The notes under the pieces: model-generated
What the model was told of the DNA's origin: nothing
What the model saw: only the letters and a program-made list of their open reading frames with translations
The model's database searches: none
Position numbers and translations under genes: made by a program
Origin: Stappia taiwanensis
GTDB lineage: Bacteria > Pseudomonadota > Alphaproteobacteria > Rhizobiales > Stappiaceae
Reading direction: 5' to 3'
DNA length: 64,000 nt
Assembly (NCBI RefSeq): GCF_014635285.1
Contig: NZ_BMCR01000003.1
Location: forward strand, 620,001-684,000
Shown here: positions 25,673 through 34,821 of the stretch, piece by piece
Layout: each line of letters begins with the position of its first letter
Numbering within the stretch: position 1 is the first letter of the stretch

Positions 25673-28012
25673 GTGGCGGAGCGTTTTTCGGCACCGGGTT
25701 CCACGTCGGAGGCTGCACAAGGTGTGGCCGGGACGACGTTTGGAAAGGAAGCCCGGGCGGAAGACGCGGCGTCGCCTTCTTGCGCGCAGGCGCAAGACAC
25801 TCCCGTGCATGAGGTCGGCGGCGGGCCTCTGGTTCAGCCGTTTTCCGCCGATGTGGCCGCCGAGGGACCGGTTCCGGACTGGCCGCTGAGCATCGACCGG
25901 CAGACCTTGCGCAGCGCCATCATCGACCTGACCCGGGATGGCATTTTCGTCTGTGACCGGCAGTACCGCATCTGGGAAATCGATGACGCTTTCGTCGGCG
26001 TCGCCGGCCGGACGCGCGCCGAGATCCTCGGCCATACGGTCGCGGAAGTGCTCGGCCAGGAGGTGTTCGAGCTGCGCAAGCCGTCGATCGACGCGGCTTT
26101 CGCCGGGCGGGCCTCGCAGGTGCGCGGCAATGGCTTGCGGCCACCGACCAGGGGGCGGGTCTGGGAGGTCTACCATCAGCCGGTGTTCTCCCCCGGTGGG
26201 CGTATTGAATGCGTGCTGATCTCCGTCCGCGACGTCACCCAGTATCAGCAGCTCGACGACCGGCTGACCATGTATGAGGAGATCGTGCGCCAGACCTCCG
26301 ATCGGGTTTCGGTGATCGGTCTCGACTACCGTTACAAGCTGACCAACAGGGCCAACGCCCGGTTCTACAAGCGCAAGGTCAGCGAAATCGTCGGCTGTCA
26401 CGTGCGCGACCTGATCGGCGCGGAGCGGTTCGAGAGCCGGGCGAAGGCCAATCTCGATGCCTGTTTTTCCGGAAAGTCACTGGAATACGAGCACGCGCTC
26501 GAGCAGGCGGACGACAAGGTCATCTACCTGCATGTGCGCATGGAGCCATACCGGGAGCGGGACGGAAGCATCTCCGGTGCGGTGGTGGTGCTGCGCGATG
26601 TGACCGCCGCCAGCCTGCTGGCGCGCAAGTTGCGCCGACAGGCGCGTGAGGATGCGCTGACCGGGCTGGCCAATCGCTACGCCCTGCTGGAGACTCTGGA
26701 AGGCTGCCTGGAGCGGGTGCAGTCCAGCGGCGGCAGTGCGGCTTTGATCAGCATCGACCTGGATGGCTTCAAGATCATCAATGATCGTGCCGGGCACAGC
26801 GCCGGGGACGCGCTGCTTTGCCAGATCGCCGACATGCTGCGCACCTTCGCCGAGGAGGAGGGCATCAGCCCGGCCCGTCTGGGCGGCGACGAATTCGCGG
26901 TGGTGTTGAAGCGCGCCACCCGGGCGGCGGCGCTCGATCTGGGCAACCGGATCCTGGCCAATCTAGTCTCCATGCAGTTCATCTGGCAGGGGGAACGCTA
27001 TTCCGTCAGTGCCAGCGCCGGCATCGCCATGATCGACCACCGGAAGACGCAGGAAGGCTCCATCTCGGTGTTCGATGTGCTCAACCAGGCCGATCAGGCG
27101 TGCCTGTTCGCCAAGGAGGTCGGCGGCGCCCGGGCAATCGTCTACCGGCCCGACGCCTCGGAGATGGTGGCCCAACGGGTCGATATCGGCAATCTGCAGG
27201 TGATCAAGCAGGCGCTCGAACAGGACGCGCTTCAGCTCTACACCATGCCGATCAGGCCGGTCGCGGAGGGCGGGCGCGCCTTGCTGGAAGTGCTCTTGCG
27301 CTTCGTCGATGAGAACGGGCGGGTGGTCGCGCCGGCGGCGCTGATCTCCTCGGCCGAGCGTCATGGCCTGATGCCGCGGATCGACCGCTGGGTGGTGACG
27401 ACGGCGCTGCGCCATATCGATGAGGTCGAGGCCGGCGTGACGTTGACCCTCAATCTGTCGGGCCAGTCGATCGGCGATCCGGATTTCAAGGATTTCCTTG
27501 TCGCCACGCTGGACGAGCGGCCGGAGGTTGCCCGGCGGCTGGCGTTCGAGATCACCGAGACGGCGGCGGTGCGCAGCATGGCGACGGCCCAGAGCCTGAT
27601 TGGCGCGCTACGGGCGCGCGGATGCGGCATCATCCTTGACGACTTCGGCTCGGGCTTGTCGTCCTTCGTCTATCTGCGCCAGTTCCAGATCGACAGCCTG
27701 AAGATCGACGGCGCGATCATCGGTTCGGTGGCCGAGGACGAAGTGCAGCAGACCATCGTCGCCGGTATTGTCGCGGTGGCCCGCAAGATTGGCGTCGAGG
27801 TGATCGCCGAATATGTCGAGAATGCGCGGATGCTGGAGACTCTGCGGCGCCTCGGCGTGACGGCGGTGCAAGGGTATCACATTGGCCGGCCCGAGCCCTG
27901 GGTGACGGGCGCGGGCTTTCAGCCGCCCGCACCTTGTGAGGAAGGCGGGCGCGCTGAGGGGGATGATGAGGACGAGAACAGCCTGACGCGCCGGCCTCAG
28001 GCGGCGCGGTAG
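25673..28012 (+). CDS. PAS-PAS-GGDEF-EAL cyclic-di-GMP signalling protein (second copy)
   Basis: A 779-residue paralogue of the gene before it, with an added low-complexity N-terminus of about 75 residues. Two PAS domains (about 85-195 and 205-315) are followed by GGDEF (404-408, intact) and an EAL domain with EVL at 539-541, NLSGQS, EITET, DDFGSG (D656) and KIDGAII. The late loop again has IAEYVE, so both copies share the same departures from consensus and arose by duplication. GTG 25673 has AAGG about 8 nt upstream. The 3' end overlaps convergent terB by 16 bp. Sensory input is probably a small ligand or cofactor bound by PAS; none can be named. Confidence 0.87.
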   Translation: MAERFSAPGSTSEAAQGVAGTTFGKEARAEDAASPSCAQAQDTPVHEVGGGPLVQPFSADVAAEGPVPDWPLSIDRQTLRSAIIDLTRDGIFVCDRQYRIWEIDDAFVGVAGRTRAEILGHTVAEVLGQEVFELRKPSIDAAFAGRASQVRGNGLRPPTRGRVWEVYHQPVFSPGGRIECVLISVRDVTQYQQLDDRLTMYEEIVRQTSDRVSVIGLDYRYKLTNRANARFYKRKVSEIVGCHVRDLIGAERFESRAKANLDACFSGKSLEYEHALEQADDKVIYLHVRMEPYRERDGSISGAVVVLRDVTAASLLARKLRRQAREDALTGLANRYALLETLEGCLERVQSSGGSAALISIDLDGFKIINDRAGHSAGDALLCQIADMLRTFAEEEGISPARLGGDEFAVVLKRATRAAALDLGNRILANLVSMQFIWQGERYSVSASAGIAMIDHRKTQEGSISVFDVLNQADQACLFAKEVGGARAIVYRPDASEMVAQRVDIGNLQVIKQALEQDALQLYTMPIRPVAEGGRALLEVLLRFVDENGRVVAPAALISSAERHGLMPRIDRWVVTTALRHIDEVEAGVTLTLNLSGQSIGDPDFKDFLVATLDERPEVARRLAFEITETAAVRSMATAQSLIGALRARGCGIILDDFGSGLSSFVYLRQFQIDSLKIDGAIIGSVAEDEVQQTIVAGIVAVARKIGVEVIAEYVENARMLETLRRLGVTAVQGYHIGRPEPWVTGAGFQPPAPCEEGGRAEGDDEDENSLTRRPQAAR

Positions 28013-28410
28013 CGCGCCTGTGCGCCGCGCTCGATGGCGGCGACGGTCAGCTTGTCGAGATCGAGCGCATCCCGCAGCATCTGCAACAGCCGCAGCTCTT
28101 CCTGCTTGACCATCAGGTCGGCGACCGCCACTTCGACCGCGACCGCATAGGCGGTGTCACGATGCTTCTGCGGGACGCTTCCGGCGATCAGGGCAAGGGT
28201 TTCCTGCAGGCCGTTGTCTTCCTGCAGCCGGGCACCGCAGGACTGCGCGACCTCCAGCAGGCGCTCCTGATCGAAATCCTTGAACACGGGCAGGGTGCGG
28301 ATCACCTCGCCCATGGACTGCAACTCCTTGTCGGTCATGCTGCTGTCGGCGGCCGAAACCATCACCATCACGTAAATCAGGGCTTCCTGGAGGCTAATTC
28401 GCTCACTCAT
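27997..28410 (-). CDS. TerB family protein
   Basis: A 137-residue all-alpha protein of the TerB fold. Acidic metal-binding-type residues stand in VSAADSSMTDKELQSM and in LMVKQEELRLLQMLRDAL. Alphaproteobacteria often carry such stand-alone TerB proteins without a tellurite cluster, and none is present here, so tellurite resistance should not be assumed. ATG 28410 begins the conserved MSERISLQEAL start; an upstream ATG at 28443 would add 11 residues. Confidence 0.75.
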   Translation of the reverse strand: MSERISLQEALIYVMVMVSAADSSMTDKELQSMGEVIRTLPVFKDFDQERLLEVAQSCGARLQEDNGLQETLALIAGSVPQKHRDTAYAVAVEVAVADLMVKQEELRLLQMLRDALDLDKLTVAAIERGAQARYRAA

Positions 28411-28648
28411 GTTGCGGTTCGAGCCTTTCTTGACTTCAAGCATGGGACGTTCTGACGTAAGCCGGGGGGCGGGAGAGTTCAAGCATGTTCTGCCCGTCGC
28501 GGGCGGCATATCGGGACGGGGTGCTTTTTTTGCCGTTTCCGGTTTCGTTTGACCGGCGGTTGAATTAGTGTCCGCGCGCCCCCGCATGCGACCCTTGTGC
28601 CCGTGCCGGGTATTCCAGAACACTTTCAAACCGGATGGTCCAAGACCC

Positions 28649-30313
28649 ATGACCTCACCTCAGTTGCCCCCGCTCGATCTGTCACGATCTGTTGTCGAGG
28701 CGGCCCGGGACTCCAAAGCCTGGCCGTTCGAGGAGGCGCGGAAACTGCTGAAACGGGTCGAGGCCCGGGGGCTGGACCGCCCGGTGCTGTTCGAGACCGG
28801 CTATGGTCCCTCGGGCCTGCCGCATATCGGCACCTTTGGCGAGGTGGCGCGCACGACCATGGTGCGCACCGCCTTCCGTCTGCTGACCGAGGACAAGATC
28901 CCGACCCGGCTGATGTGCTTTTCCGACGATATGGACGGGATGCGCAAGATCCCGGACAATGTGCCGGACAAGGCGTTCCTCGAGCCGCATCTGCACAAGC
29001 CGCTGACCGCGGTTCCCAACCCCTTCGGCGGCGACTATGCCAGCTTCGGCGATCACAACAACGCCATGCTGCGCCGCTTCCTTGATACCTTCGGCTTCGA
29101 TTACGAGTTCGCCAGCGCGACGGAGTATTACAAGTCCGGCCGCTTCGACGCGGTCCTCCTGAAGGCGGTGGAGAAGTACCAGGCCATCATGGATGTGATG
29201 CTGCCGACCCTCGGCGAGGAGCGGCAGGCGACCTACAGCCCGTTCCTGCCGATCTCGCCGCTGTCCGGCCGGGTGCTTTATGTGCCGATGAAGGACGTCA
29301 ATGCCTCCGAGGGCACCATCACCTTTGCCGACGAGGATGGGCGCGACGTGACCCTTCCGGTCACCGGCGGCAATGTGAAGCTGCAGTGGAAGCCGGATTT
29401 CGGCGCCCGCTGGGCCGCGCTCGATGTCGACTTCGAGATGTTCGGCAAGGATCACCTGACCAACGCGAAGATCTACGACAGCATCTGCGAAATCCTGGGG
29501 GGCACCGCGCCGGAGCATTTCGTCTACGAGCTGTTCCTGGATGAAAACGGCCAGAAGATCTCCAAGTCCAAGGGCAATGGCGTCACCATCGACGAATGGC
29601 TGACCTATGCCTCGCCGGAGAGCCTTGCGCTGTACATGTACACCAAGCCGCGGACGGCGAAGAAGCTGCACTTCGACGTCATCCCGAAGGCGGTGGACGA
29701 GTATTTCACCTTCGCCCAGAAATACGCGGCGATGCCGGTGGAACAGCAACTCGTCAATCCGGTCTGGCACATTCACTCCGGGCAGCCGCCGCGCATCGAC
29801 ATGCCGGTGCCGTTTGCCATGCTGCTCAACCTGGTGTCCGCCTCCAATGCGGAGAACAAGGATGTGCTCTGGGCCTTCATCTCCCGCTATGCGCCGGGGG
29901 TGACAGCAGAGACCCATCCCAAGCTCGATGAGCTTGTCGGCTACGCGATCCGCTACTTCGAGGACTTCGTCCGGCCGAACAAGACCTTCCACACGCCGGA
30001 TGAGGTCGAGCTGGCCGCGTTGCGGGCGCTGGACGAGAAGCTGGCGGCCCTGCCGGCGGATGCGGATGGGGCGGCGATCCAGGATGCGGTGCTCGATGTC
30101 GGCCGTGCCATCGAGCGCTATCAGGATCCGAAGAAGAAGAGCCCGGACGGCGGTCCGGGGGTGTCGGTGGCCTGGTTCTCCGCGCTCTACCGGCTGCTGC
30201 TGGGGCAGGAGCGCGGCCCGCGCTTCGGCTCCTTCGTCGCGCTCTACGGCATCGCCGAGACCCGGGCGCTGATCGGCAAGGCACTGTCCGGCGAGCTCGC
30301 ATCCGAGAGCTGA
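28649..30313 (+). CDS. lysK: Lysyl-tRNA synthetase, class I
   Basis: A 554-residue class I LysRS, the archaeal-type enzyme that replaces class II LysS in many alphaproteobacteria. The HIGH-type motif is PHIG at 58-61 and the KMSKS-type loop is KISKS at 303-307, both in a Rossmann-type catalytic domain. The C-terminal half is the alpha-helical anticodon-binding region characteristic of this class. ATG 28649 gives the usual N-terminus; the frame is open to 28568 without conservation. It is an essential cytoplasmic enzyme that charges tRNA-Lys. Confidence 0.94.
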   Translation: MTSPQLPPLDLSRSVVEAARDSKAWPFEEARKLLKRVEARGLDRPVLFETGYGPSGLPHIGTFGEVARTTMVRTAFRLLTEDKIPTRLMCFSDDMDGMRKIPDNVPDKAFLEPHLHKPLTAVPNPFGGDYASFGDHNNAMLRRFLDTFGFDYEFASATEYYKSGRFDAVLLKAVEKYQAIMDVMLPTLGEERQATYSPFLPISPLSGRVLYVPMKDVNASEGTITFADEDGRDVTLPVTGGNVKLQWKPDFGARWAALDVDFEMFGKDHLTNAKIYDSICEILGGTAPEHFVYELFLDENGQKISKSKGNGVTIDEWLTYASPESLALYMYTKPRTAKKLHFDVIPKAVDEYFTFAQKYAAMPVEQQLVNPVWHIHSGQPPRIDMPVPFAMLLNLVSASNAENKDVLWAFISRYAPGVTAETHPKLDELVGYAIRYFEDFVRPNKTFHTPDEVELAALRALDEKLAALPADADGAAIQDAVLDVGRAIERYQDPKKKSPDGGPGVSVAWFSALYRLLLGQERGPRFGSFVALYGIAETRALIGKALSGELASES

Positions 30314-30346
30314 CGACCGGGAACCGGATGAAGCGGGGAGGGGGTG

Positions 30347-31084
30347 ATGGTGGATGTCGCTGCGGGGCTAAGCTGGATCGCCTTTCCGCTTTATGCGGTG
30401 ATTGGCCTGCGGGTGCGCGGGCGCACCCCGCGCCTGCCGCCGGCGGCGGGCAGCCCTCTCGGTCTGGCCGGGGAGGCCGGAAAGCCGCCCACCAGGCTGT
30501 TGGTGATCGGCGATTCCTCCGCCGCCTCGGTCGGCATCGCCCGCCAGTCCGATGGCATGGCCAGCCGGCTGGCGGAGACGCTGGCGCCCCGCTTGGGCGG
30601 CCCGGTTGAATGGCGGGCCGCCGGGTTCAACTCGGCGACCGCCGGTTCGCTGCGCGACCATGTGGTGCACAATCTGGAGCCGGTGGTCTATAGCCACATC
30701 CTGATCACCGTCGGCTTCAATGACATGAAGAACTTCCACTCCGGACGCCGCTGGGCGAAGGAATTCGGCGGCCTGATCTATGCGCTGAAGGCGCGCTTCC
30801 CCGAGGCCCGGCTTTACTGGTCGCAGATGCTGGATCCGGCGGAAATGCCCGCCCTGCCGCCGGTGCTGGCGGCGATCCTGCGCCAGCGGATGCGCCTGTT
30901 CAACCGGCTCGGGGCGTGCCTGTGCGGCGAGCGCGGCGCGGTGGCGATCCCGCCGGCCGTGGGGCTTCCCCCGATCGGCTTCTGCCCGGATGGCATCCAC
31001 CCCTCCGAAGCGGGCTATCTCGGCTGGGCGGAACATGTGGCGCCCTATATGACCGAGGACGGGCTGGAGACGCCGCAGGCGTAG
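30347..31084 (+). CDS. SGNH/GDSL-type esterase
   Basis: A 245-residue hydrolase of the SGNH fold. Block I is VIGDSSAAS (Ser57 in GDS), block III is VGFNDMKN (Asn), and block V is DGIHPSEAGY (D215, H218), giving the full Ser-Asp-His triad. A hydrophobic N-terminus (AGLSWIAFPLYAVIGL) is probably a membrane anchor or signal sequence. ATG 30347 follows a strong GGGGAGGGGG ribosome site; GTG codons flank it. It follows lysK by 33 bp and is probably co-transcribed, but no functional link is apparent. Ester substrate is unknown. Confidence 0.83.
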   Translation: MVDVAAGLSWIAFPLYAVIGLRVRGRTPRLPPAAGSPLGLAGEAGKPPTRLLVIGDSSAASVGIARQSDGMASRLAETLAPRLGGPVEWRAAGFNSATAGSLRDHVVHNLEPVVYSHILITVGFNDMKNFHSGRRWAKEFGGLIYALKARFPEARLYWSQMLDPAEMPALPPVLAAILRQRMRLFNRLGACLCGERGAVAIPPAVGLPPIGFCPDGIHPSEAGYLGWAEHVAPYMTEDGLETPQA

Positions 31085-31105
31085 CATCCCTTGCGCCGGT
31101 CGCGC

Positions 31106-32092
31106 TCAGTTCCCGTTGATCGGAGCCAGAGGGCCGCTATCCCATCCGGTGCCTTCTTCGGCGTCCACGGTGTCTTCCCCGTCGTCCTCACTGGTTTCCA
31201 TGCCCGGGAACCAGGGCGTGTCGATGATCTCCACCGCATCGCCCGGCATCTCCAGTTGCGGCAGACCGGCGCCGTCTCCCGCCGGATCGGGTGAGGGCAG
31301 ACGTGTCGCCGGCGCGACCGGACCATCCAGTTGCCAGATCCCTTTTTTCGCCGCCCGCGCCGCTGTGGCGGCCTCGGTGATTTCGGCCGGGGCGTCCGTG
31401 GCGGCCCGGGCCCAGCCATGCTGCGCCAGCCACAGGGACAGATCGATGTCGCCCCGGCGGCAGCGGGCGGTGATCGTGTCGCTGTCGCTGCCCGCGTCGC
31501 CGGCGGTGTTTGCGTCAGCCTCGGGCTCTTCCTCTGCCTCTGTCTCGCACGTGACGGTTTGTCGGCGGACGAAGCCGCGCAGCGCTGTACGGGCGCGCAT
31601 GCCGCAAGGCCAGTCACCGCCGAGCCGCGAGGGGCAGGTTTCCTCCAGCCCCGGTGCGTCGATATCGGCAAGGCGCAATGTCAGCCGCTTGTGGCGCAGG
31701 GTACCCGCGTCGACGATCAGGGGGCGGCGGAAGGCAAGCTCGCTGGGAACGTCCGGTGGCGGCGGGCGGGTTTCCGTTCCCGCCACCCGCTTCAGCGGTC
31801 CGGAGACGGTCGGCGGCGGCAGGATCCCCGTTGGCGTGACATTGCGAATGCTGCTGGGGTGAGGCGCCTCGGGCAGGGATGGGCTTTCGGGTGCCGATGG
31901 GGTGTCTGGCCGGATCCCCGCCAGTTGATCGGCTGTGGGCGTGTCTGTCGGGGGCGTTGCCGCGGCAGACGTTTCGCCGGACGTCTCGGGGGACGGCGGC
32001 GCGCCGGTCAGCCAGGTGGCAAGCCCGGCAAGGCTTGCGGCCAGGGCGATGCCGGTGACGGTCAGCAGAAGGAGCGAGGCACTGCGGCGCAT
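31106..32092 (-). CDS. Secreted SNase-like OB-fold protein, probably catalytically inactive
   Basis: A 328-residue protein with a signal peptide or anchor (residues 1-28), a Pro/Thr/Ser-rich linker (30-115) and a thermonuclease-type OB fold (about 120-235). The first motif reads R140-LADIDAPG148, so the arginine and aspartate of the nuclease site are kept but the position of catalytic Glu43 is glycine. The usual DRYGR segment that supplies catalytic Arg87 is replaced by an acidic low-complexity stretch at 184-205. The rest, CRRGDIDLSLWLAQHGWARA, matches as CRRGDIDLS and GWARA. It may be a binding rather than cutting domain. It lies 21 bp from the S24 regulator gene. Confidence 0.72.
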   Translation of the reverse strand: MRRSASLLLLTVTGIALAASLAGLATWLTGAPPSPETSGETSAAATPPTDTPTADQLAGIRPDTPSAPESPSLPEAPHPSSIRNVTPTGILPPPTVSGPLKRVAGTETRPPPPDVPSELAFRRPLIVDAGTLRHKRLTLRLADIDAPGLEETCPSRLGGDWPCGMRARTALRGFVRRQTVTCETEAEEEPEADANTAGDAGSDSDTITARCRRGDIDLSLWLAQHGWARAATDAPAEITEAATAARAAKKGIWQLDGPVAPATRLPSPDPAGDGAGLPQLEMPGDAVEIIDTPWFPGMETSEDDGEDTVDAEEGTGWDSGPLAPINGN

Positions 32093-32113
32093 GAAACCAC
32101 CTGTGTCGGGGCG

Positions 32114-32815
32114 TTACTGACTGGCCCAGATGATGCGGGCGATCCAGTCGATCTCGCTGAGACGGATCGTCGTTTTCGCGGCATCGCCTTTCGCGCCGCC
32201 GTCCAGCGACCGGGTTTCCAGGAGCGTTGTCGTCTTGCGCTGAAAGATCCGGACCGTCAGCTCGCCGCTGTGCGGTTTGATGATGATCCGGTCGCCGCGC
32301 CGCACCTTCGTACGGGGGGAGACCACAACGATATCGCCGTCGCGGTAGAGCGGCAGCATGCCATCTCCGGTCACCTTGAGGGCGTAGTCGCCGGTGCCGC
32401 GCAGACTGGGCAGCGGCACCTCGTTCCAGCCGGAGCCGAGCGGATAACCGCCATCGTCGAAGAAGCCGCCGGCCCCGGCCTCGGCGCTGGCCAGCAGCGG
32501 CACGGTCTGCGGCAAGGGCAGCGGCAGATCCTCCACGCCATCGGCGGTCAGGTCATCGGCCGCGACCTCATCGCCAGCTTCCGCGCCGCTTCCGGTGAGC
32601 GCGACGAACTCCGACAGGTCCGCCTGGGTGGCGCTGAGGATCTTGGCGATGGATTCCATTGATGGCCAGCGCGGCCGTCCGTCTCCGGCGGTGCGCTTGG
32701 AGGGGTTGAAGGTGGTCGGATCGAGACCGGCGCGGCGGGCGAGGCCGGAGGGGGTCAGCCCGTTCTTGCGGGCCAGAAGGTCGATGGCGCACCATACGCT
32801 CTCATGCGACAGCAT
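32114..32815 (-). CDS. HTH regulator with degenerate S24 peptidase-like domain
   Basis: A 233-residue transcription factor. The N-terminal HTH (about 12-45: NGLTPSGLARRAGLDPTTFN) and the C-terminal LexA/CI-like S24 fold (about 105-230) are clear. The S24 active site is lost: where family members read GDSM, this protein reads GDGM (G152), and the position of catalytic lysine reads VRIF (R189). It therefore should not self-cleave after DNA damage, unlike LexA, although the fold may still mediate dimerisation. Similar stand-alone regulators are common in Hyphomicrobiales. No phage genes surround it. Confidence 0.82.
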   Translation of the reverse strand: MLSHESVWCAIDLLARKNGLTPSGLARRAGLDPTTFNPSKRTAGDGRPRWPSMESIAKILSATQADLSEFVALTGSGAEAGDEVAADDLTADGVEDLPLPLPQTVPLLASAEAGAGGFFDDGGYPLGSGWNEVPLPSLRGTGDYALKVTGDGMLPLYRDGDIVVVSPRTKVRRGDRIIIKPHSGELTVRIFQRKTTTLLETRSLDGGAKGDAAKTTIRLSEIDWIARIIWASQ

Positions 32816-33003
32816 TGTTCGGCTCCGGTTCGAAACTCCCGCGAAGGCGGCGCATCCGCTCTCAGGATATCCCCGTTTCGGTATATATTCCTAGATTGGC
32901 CAAACTGCCAGTCCGCGCCCGGCGTGCCTTTCGCCTTGTCTGGCGGGCCCAGCCCCTGTACTCCCACAACAATGCAAACCACGAATGTCGGGATGCTGCC
33001 AGC

Positions 33004-33351
33004 ATGTCACTGATTTACAAGATTTCTCCAGCTCCGGCCTGGCGCGAGGCCGAAAGTCTGGGGCGTTTTACCGGTGCGCCGGTGGATGTTGCCGACGGCT
33101 TTATTCACTTTTCCACGGCTGCACAGGTTCGGGAGACGGCAAAAAAACATTTCCACGGTCAGGCGGATCTCCTGCTTGCCGCCATCGACGCGGACCGGCT
33201 CGGGCCGGCGCTCAAGTGGGAGCCCTCGCGCGGCGGCCAGCTCTTTCCCCATCTCTATGGCGCGCTTGAAATGAGCGCGGTGGTGTGGGTGCGCGAGTTG
33301 CCGCTCGATGCGGGCGGAGAGCACGTCTTTCCGGAGGAGCTGGAATGCTGA
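33004..33351 (+). CDS. DUF952 family protein
   Basis: A 115-residue cytoplasmic protein of the DUF952 family, marked by LIYKISPAPAWREAE, GFIHFSTAAQV, LLLAAIDADRL, LKWEPSRGGQLFPHLYG and the end WVRELPLD, cited in short pieces. The fold resembles glutathione-S-transferase-independent small alpha/beta enzymes; function is unknown. It overlaps the pyrD start by 7 bp, so translation of pyrD is probably coupled to it. Such linkage to pyrD recurs in Hyphomicrobiales. Confidence 0.85.
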   Translation: MSLIYKISPAPAWREAESLGRFTGAPVDVADGFIHFSTAAQVRETAKKHFHGQADLLLAAIDADRLGPALKWEPSRGGQLFPHLYGALEMSAVVWVRELPLDAGGEHVFPEELEC

Positions 33352-34460
33352 CCCATCTGGCCGGACGTCTCGCCCGCAAGGCGCTGTTGTCGATGGATCC
33401 GGAGACGGCGCATGGTCTGACGATCAAGGGGCTGGCCAGCGGGCTGGCGCTGTCCTGCCCGGCGCCGCAGGATGAGCGCCTGGCAATGACCCTTGCCGAT
33501 CTCACCTTCCCCAATCCGCTCGGCATGGCCGCCGGGTTCGACAAGAACGGCGAGGTGCCGGATGCCCTGCTGGCGCTGGGCTTCGGCTTCACCGAAATCG
33601 GTACCGTGACGCCCCGGCCGCAGGAGGGGAACCCAAAGCCCCGGATCTTCCGTCTTGCCGATGACCGCGCGGTGATCAACCGCCTCGGTTTCAACAACGC
33701 CGGCCATGCGGCGCTGCGCGCGCGGCTGATCGCGCGCCGGCATCGCGGCGGCGTCGTCGGCATCAACATCGGCGCCAACAAGGACGCGGCCGACCGGGTG
33801 GCCGACTATGTGACCGGGATCGAGACCTTCGCCGATCTGGCCTCCTATTTCACCGTCAACATCTCCTCGCCGAACACGCCGGGCCTGCGCGATCTGCAAG
33901 GGCGCGCGGCGCTGCGCGAGCTGCTTGCCCGGGTGCTGGATGCCCGCGACGGTGCGGCGGAAAAGCATGGGCGCTCCGTGCCGGTGCTGCTGAAGATCGC
34001 CCCCGATGTGGACGAGGCCGGGCTTGACGACATCGCCGCCGAGGTGCTCGCCGCACGGGTGGACGGGATGATCGTCTCCAACACCACGGTGGCGCGCCAG
34101 GGCCTGCGGGACAAGGCCACGGCGTCCGAGGCGGGCGGCCTGTCCGGCCGGCCGCTGTTCCGCCGCGCCACCGTTACTTTGGCGCGCACCCGCCAGCGGG
34201 TCGGCCCCAGCCTGCCGATCATCGGCGTTGGCGGCATCGACAGCGGCGAGAGCGCCTGGACCAAGATCACCGCCGGCGCAACGCTGATCCAGCTCTACAC
34301 CGGGCTGATCTATCAGGGGCCGGAGCTGGTCGGCGACATAGTGGGCCACCTGTCCCATTGTCTCGACCGGCATGGGCTGGCCCGCATTGACATGGCGGTC
34401 GGCCGCAATGTCGATGCCTGGTCGCGGGCCGATCCCGAAGGAGAAGGAGATCCGGAATGA
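33345..34460 (+). CDS. pyrD: Dihydroorotate dehydrogenase (quinone), class 2
   Basis: A 371-residue FMN enzyme that oxidises dihydroorotate to orotate with ubiquinone at the inner membrane, in pyrimidine synthesis. The N-terminal membrane-association helices (LAGRLARKALLSMDPETAHGL region) identify class 2. The substrate and FMN sites are visible as GMAAGFDKNGE, VTPRPQEGNPKPR, INIGANK and NISSPNTPGLRDLQ, which carries the catalytic serine. The start overlaps DUF952 by 7 bp and the stop overlaps arsC by 4 bp. Confidence 0.93.
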   Translation: MLTHLAGRLARKALLSMDPETAHGLTIKGLASGLALSCPAPQDERLAMTLADLTFPNPLGMAAGFDKNGEVPDALLALGFGFTEIGTVTPRPQEGNPKPRIFRLADDRAVINRLGFNNAGHAALRARLIARRHRGGVVGINIGANKDAADRVADYVTGIETFADLASYFTVNISSPNTPGLRDLQGRAALRELLARVLDARDGAAEKHGRSVPVLLKIAPDVDEAGLDDIAAEVLAARVDGMIVSNTTVARQGLRDKATASEAGGLSGRPLFRRATVTLARTRQRVGPSLPIIGVGGIDSGESAWTKITAGATLIQLYTGLIYQGPELVGDIVGHLSHCLDRHGLARIDMAVGRNVDAWSRADPEGEGDPE

Positions 34461-34804
34461 GCGTGTCGATCTGGCACAACCCGCGCTGTTCCAAGTCGCG
34501 CCAGACCCTTGAGCTGCTACGCGAGAAAGGCGTGGAACCCGAGGTGCGGCTCTACCTCAAGGACGCGCCGGACGCGGCGGAGATCCGCGCCGCGCTGACC
34601 GCGCTCGGGCTCACCGATCCGCGCGCGCTGATGCGCACCAAGGAGGCGCTCTACCGCGAGCTCGACCTGGCCTCCGAGACCGATCCTGACCGGCTCATCG
34701 CCGCCATGGCCGCGAACCCGGTGCTGATCGAGCGTCCGGTGGTCTTCAACGGGACCCGCGCCGCCATCGGCCGCCCGCCGGAGGATGTGCTCGCGCTTCT
34801 CTAG
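34457..34804 (+). CDS. arsC: ArsC family glutaredoxin-type arsenate reductase
   Basis: A 115-residue ArsC family protein with the catalytic Cys11 in HNPRCSKSRQTL. The downstream basic cluster and conserved PVLIERPVV with VVFNG fit glutaredoxin-coupled arsenate reductases. It starts within ATGA overlapping the pyrD stop. No arsenite exporter or ArsR is nearby, so a general thiol-reductase or occasional arsenate role is possible. Confidence 0.87.
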   Translation: MSVSIWHNPRCSKSRQTLELLREKGVEPEVRLYLKDAPDAAEIRAALTALGLTDPRALMRTKEALYRELDLASETDPDRLIAAMAANPVLIERPVVFNGTRAAIGRPPEDVLALL

Positions 34805-34821
34805 AATGCCGCGAGCGGGCG

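Noticed and set aside
27997-28410. Tellurite resistance locus
   Set aside because: Only a lone TerB-fold gene; no terA, terC, terD or tehAB genes nearby.
31106-32815. Prophage remnant suggested by an S24-type regulator
   Set aside because: No integrase, capsid, tail or att-like repeat is present. Stand-alone regulators of this kind are normal chromosomal genes in the group.
34457-34804. Arsenic resistance operon
   Set aside because: No ArsR, ArsB/Acr3 or ArsH beside arsC; the gene is coupled to pyrD instead.
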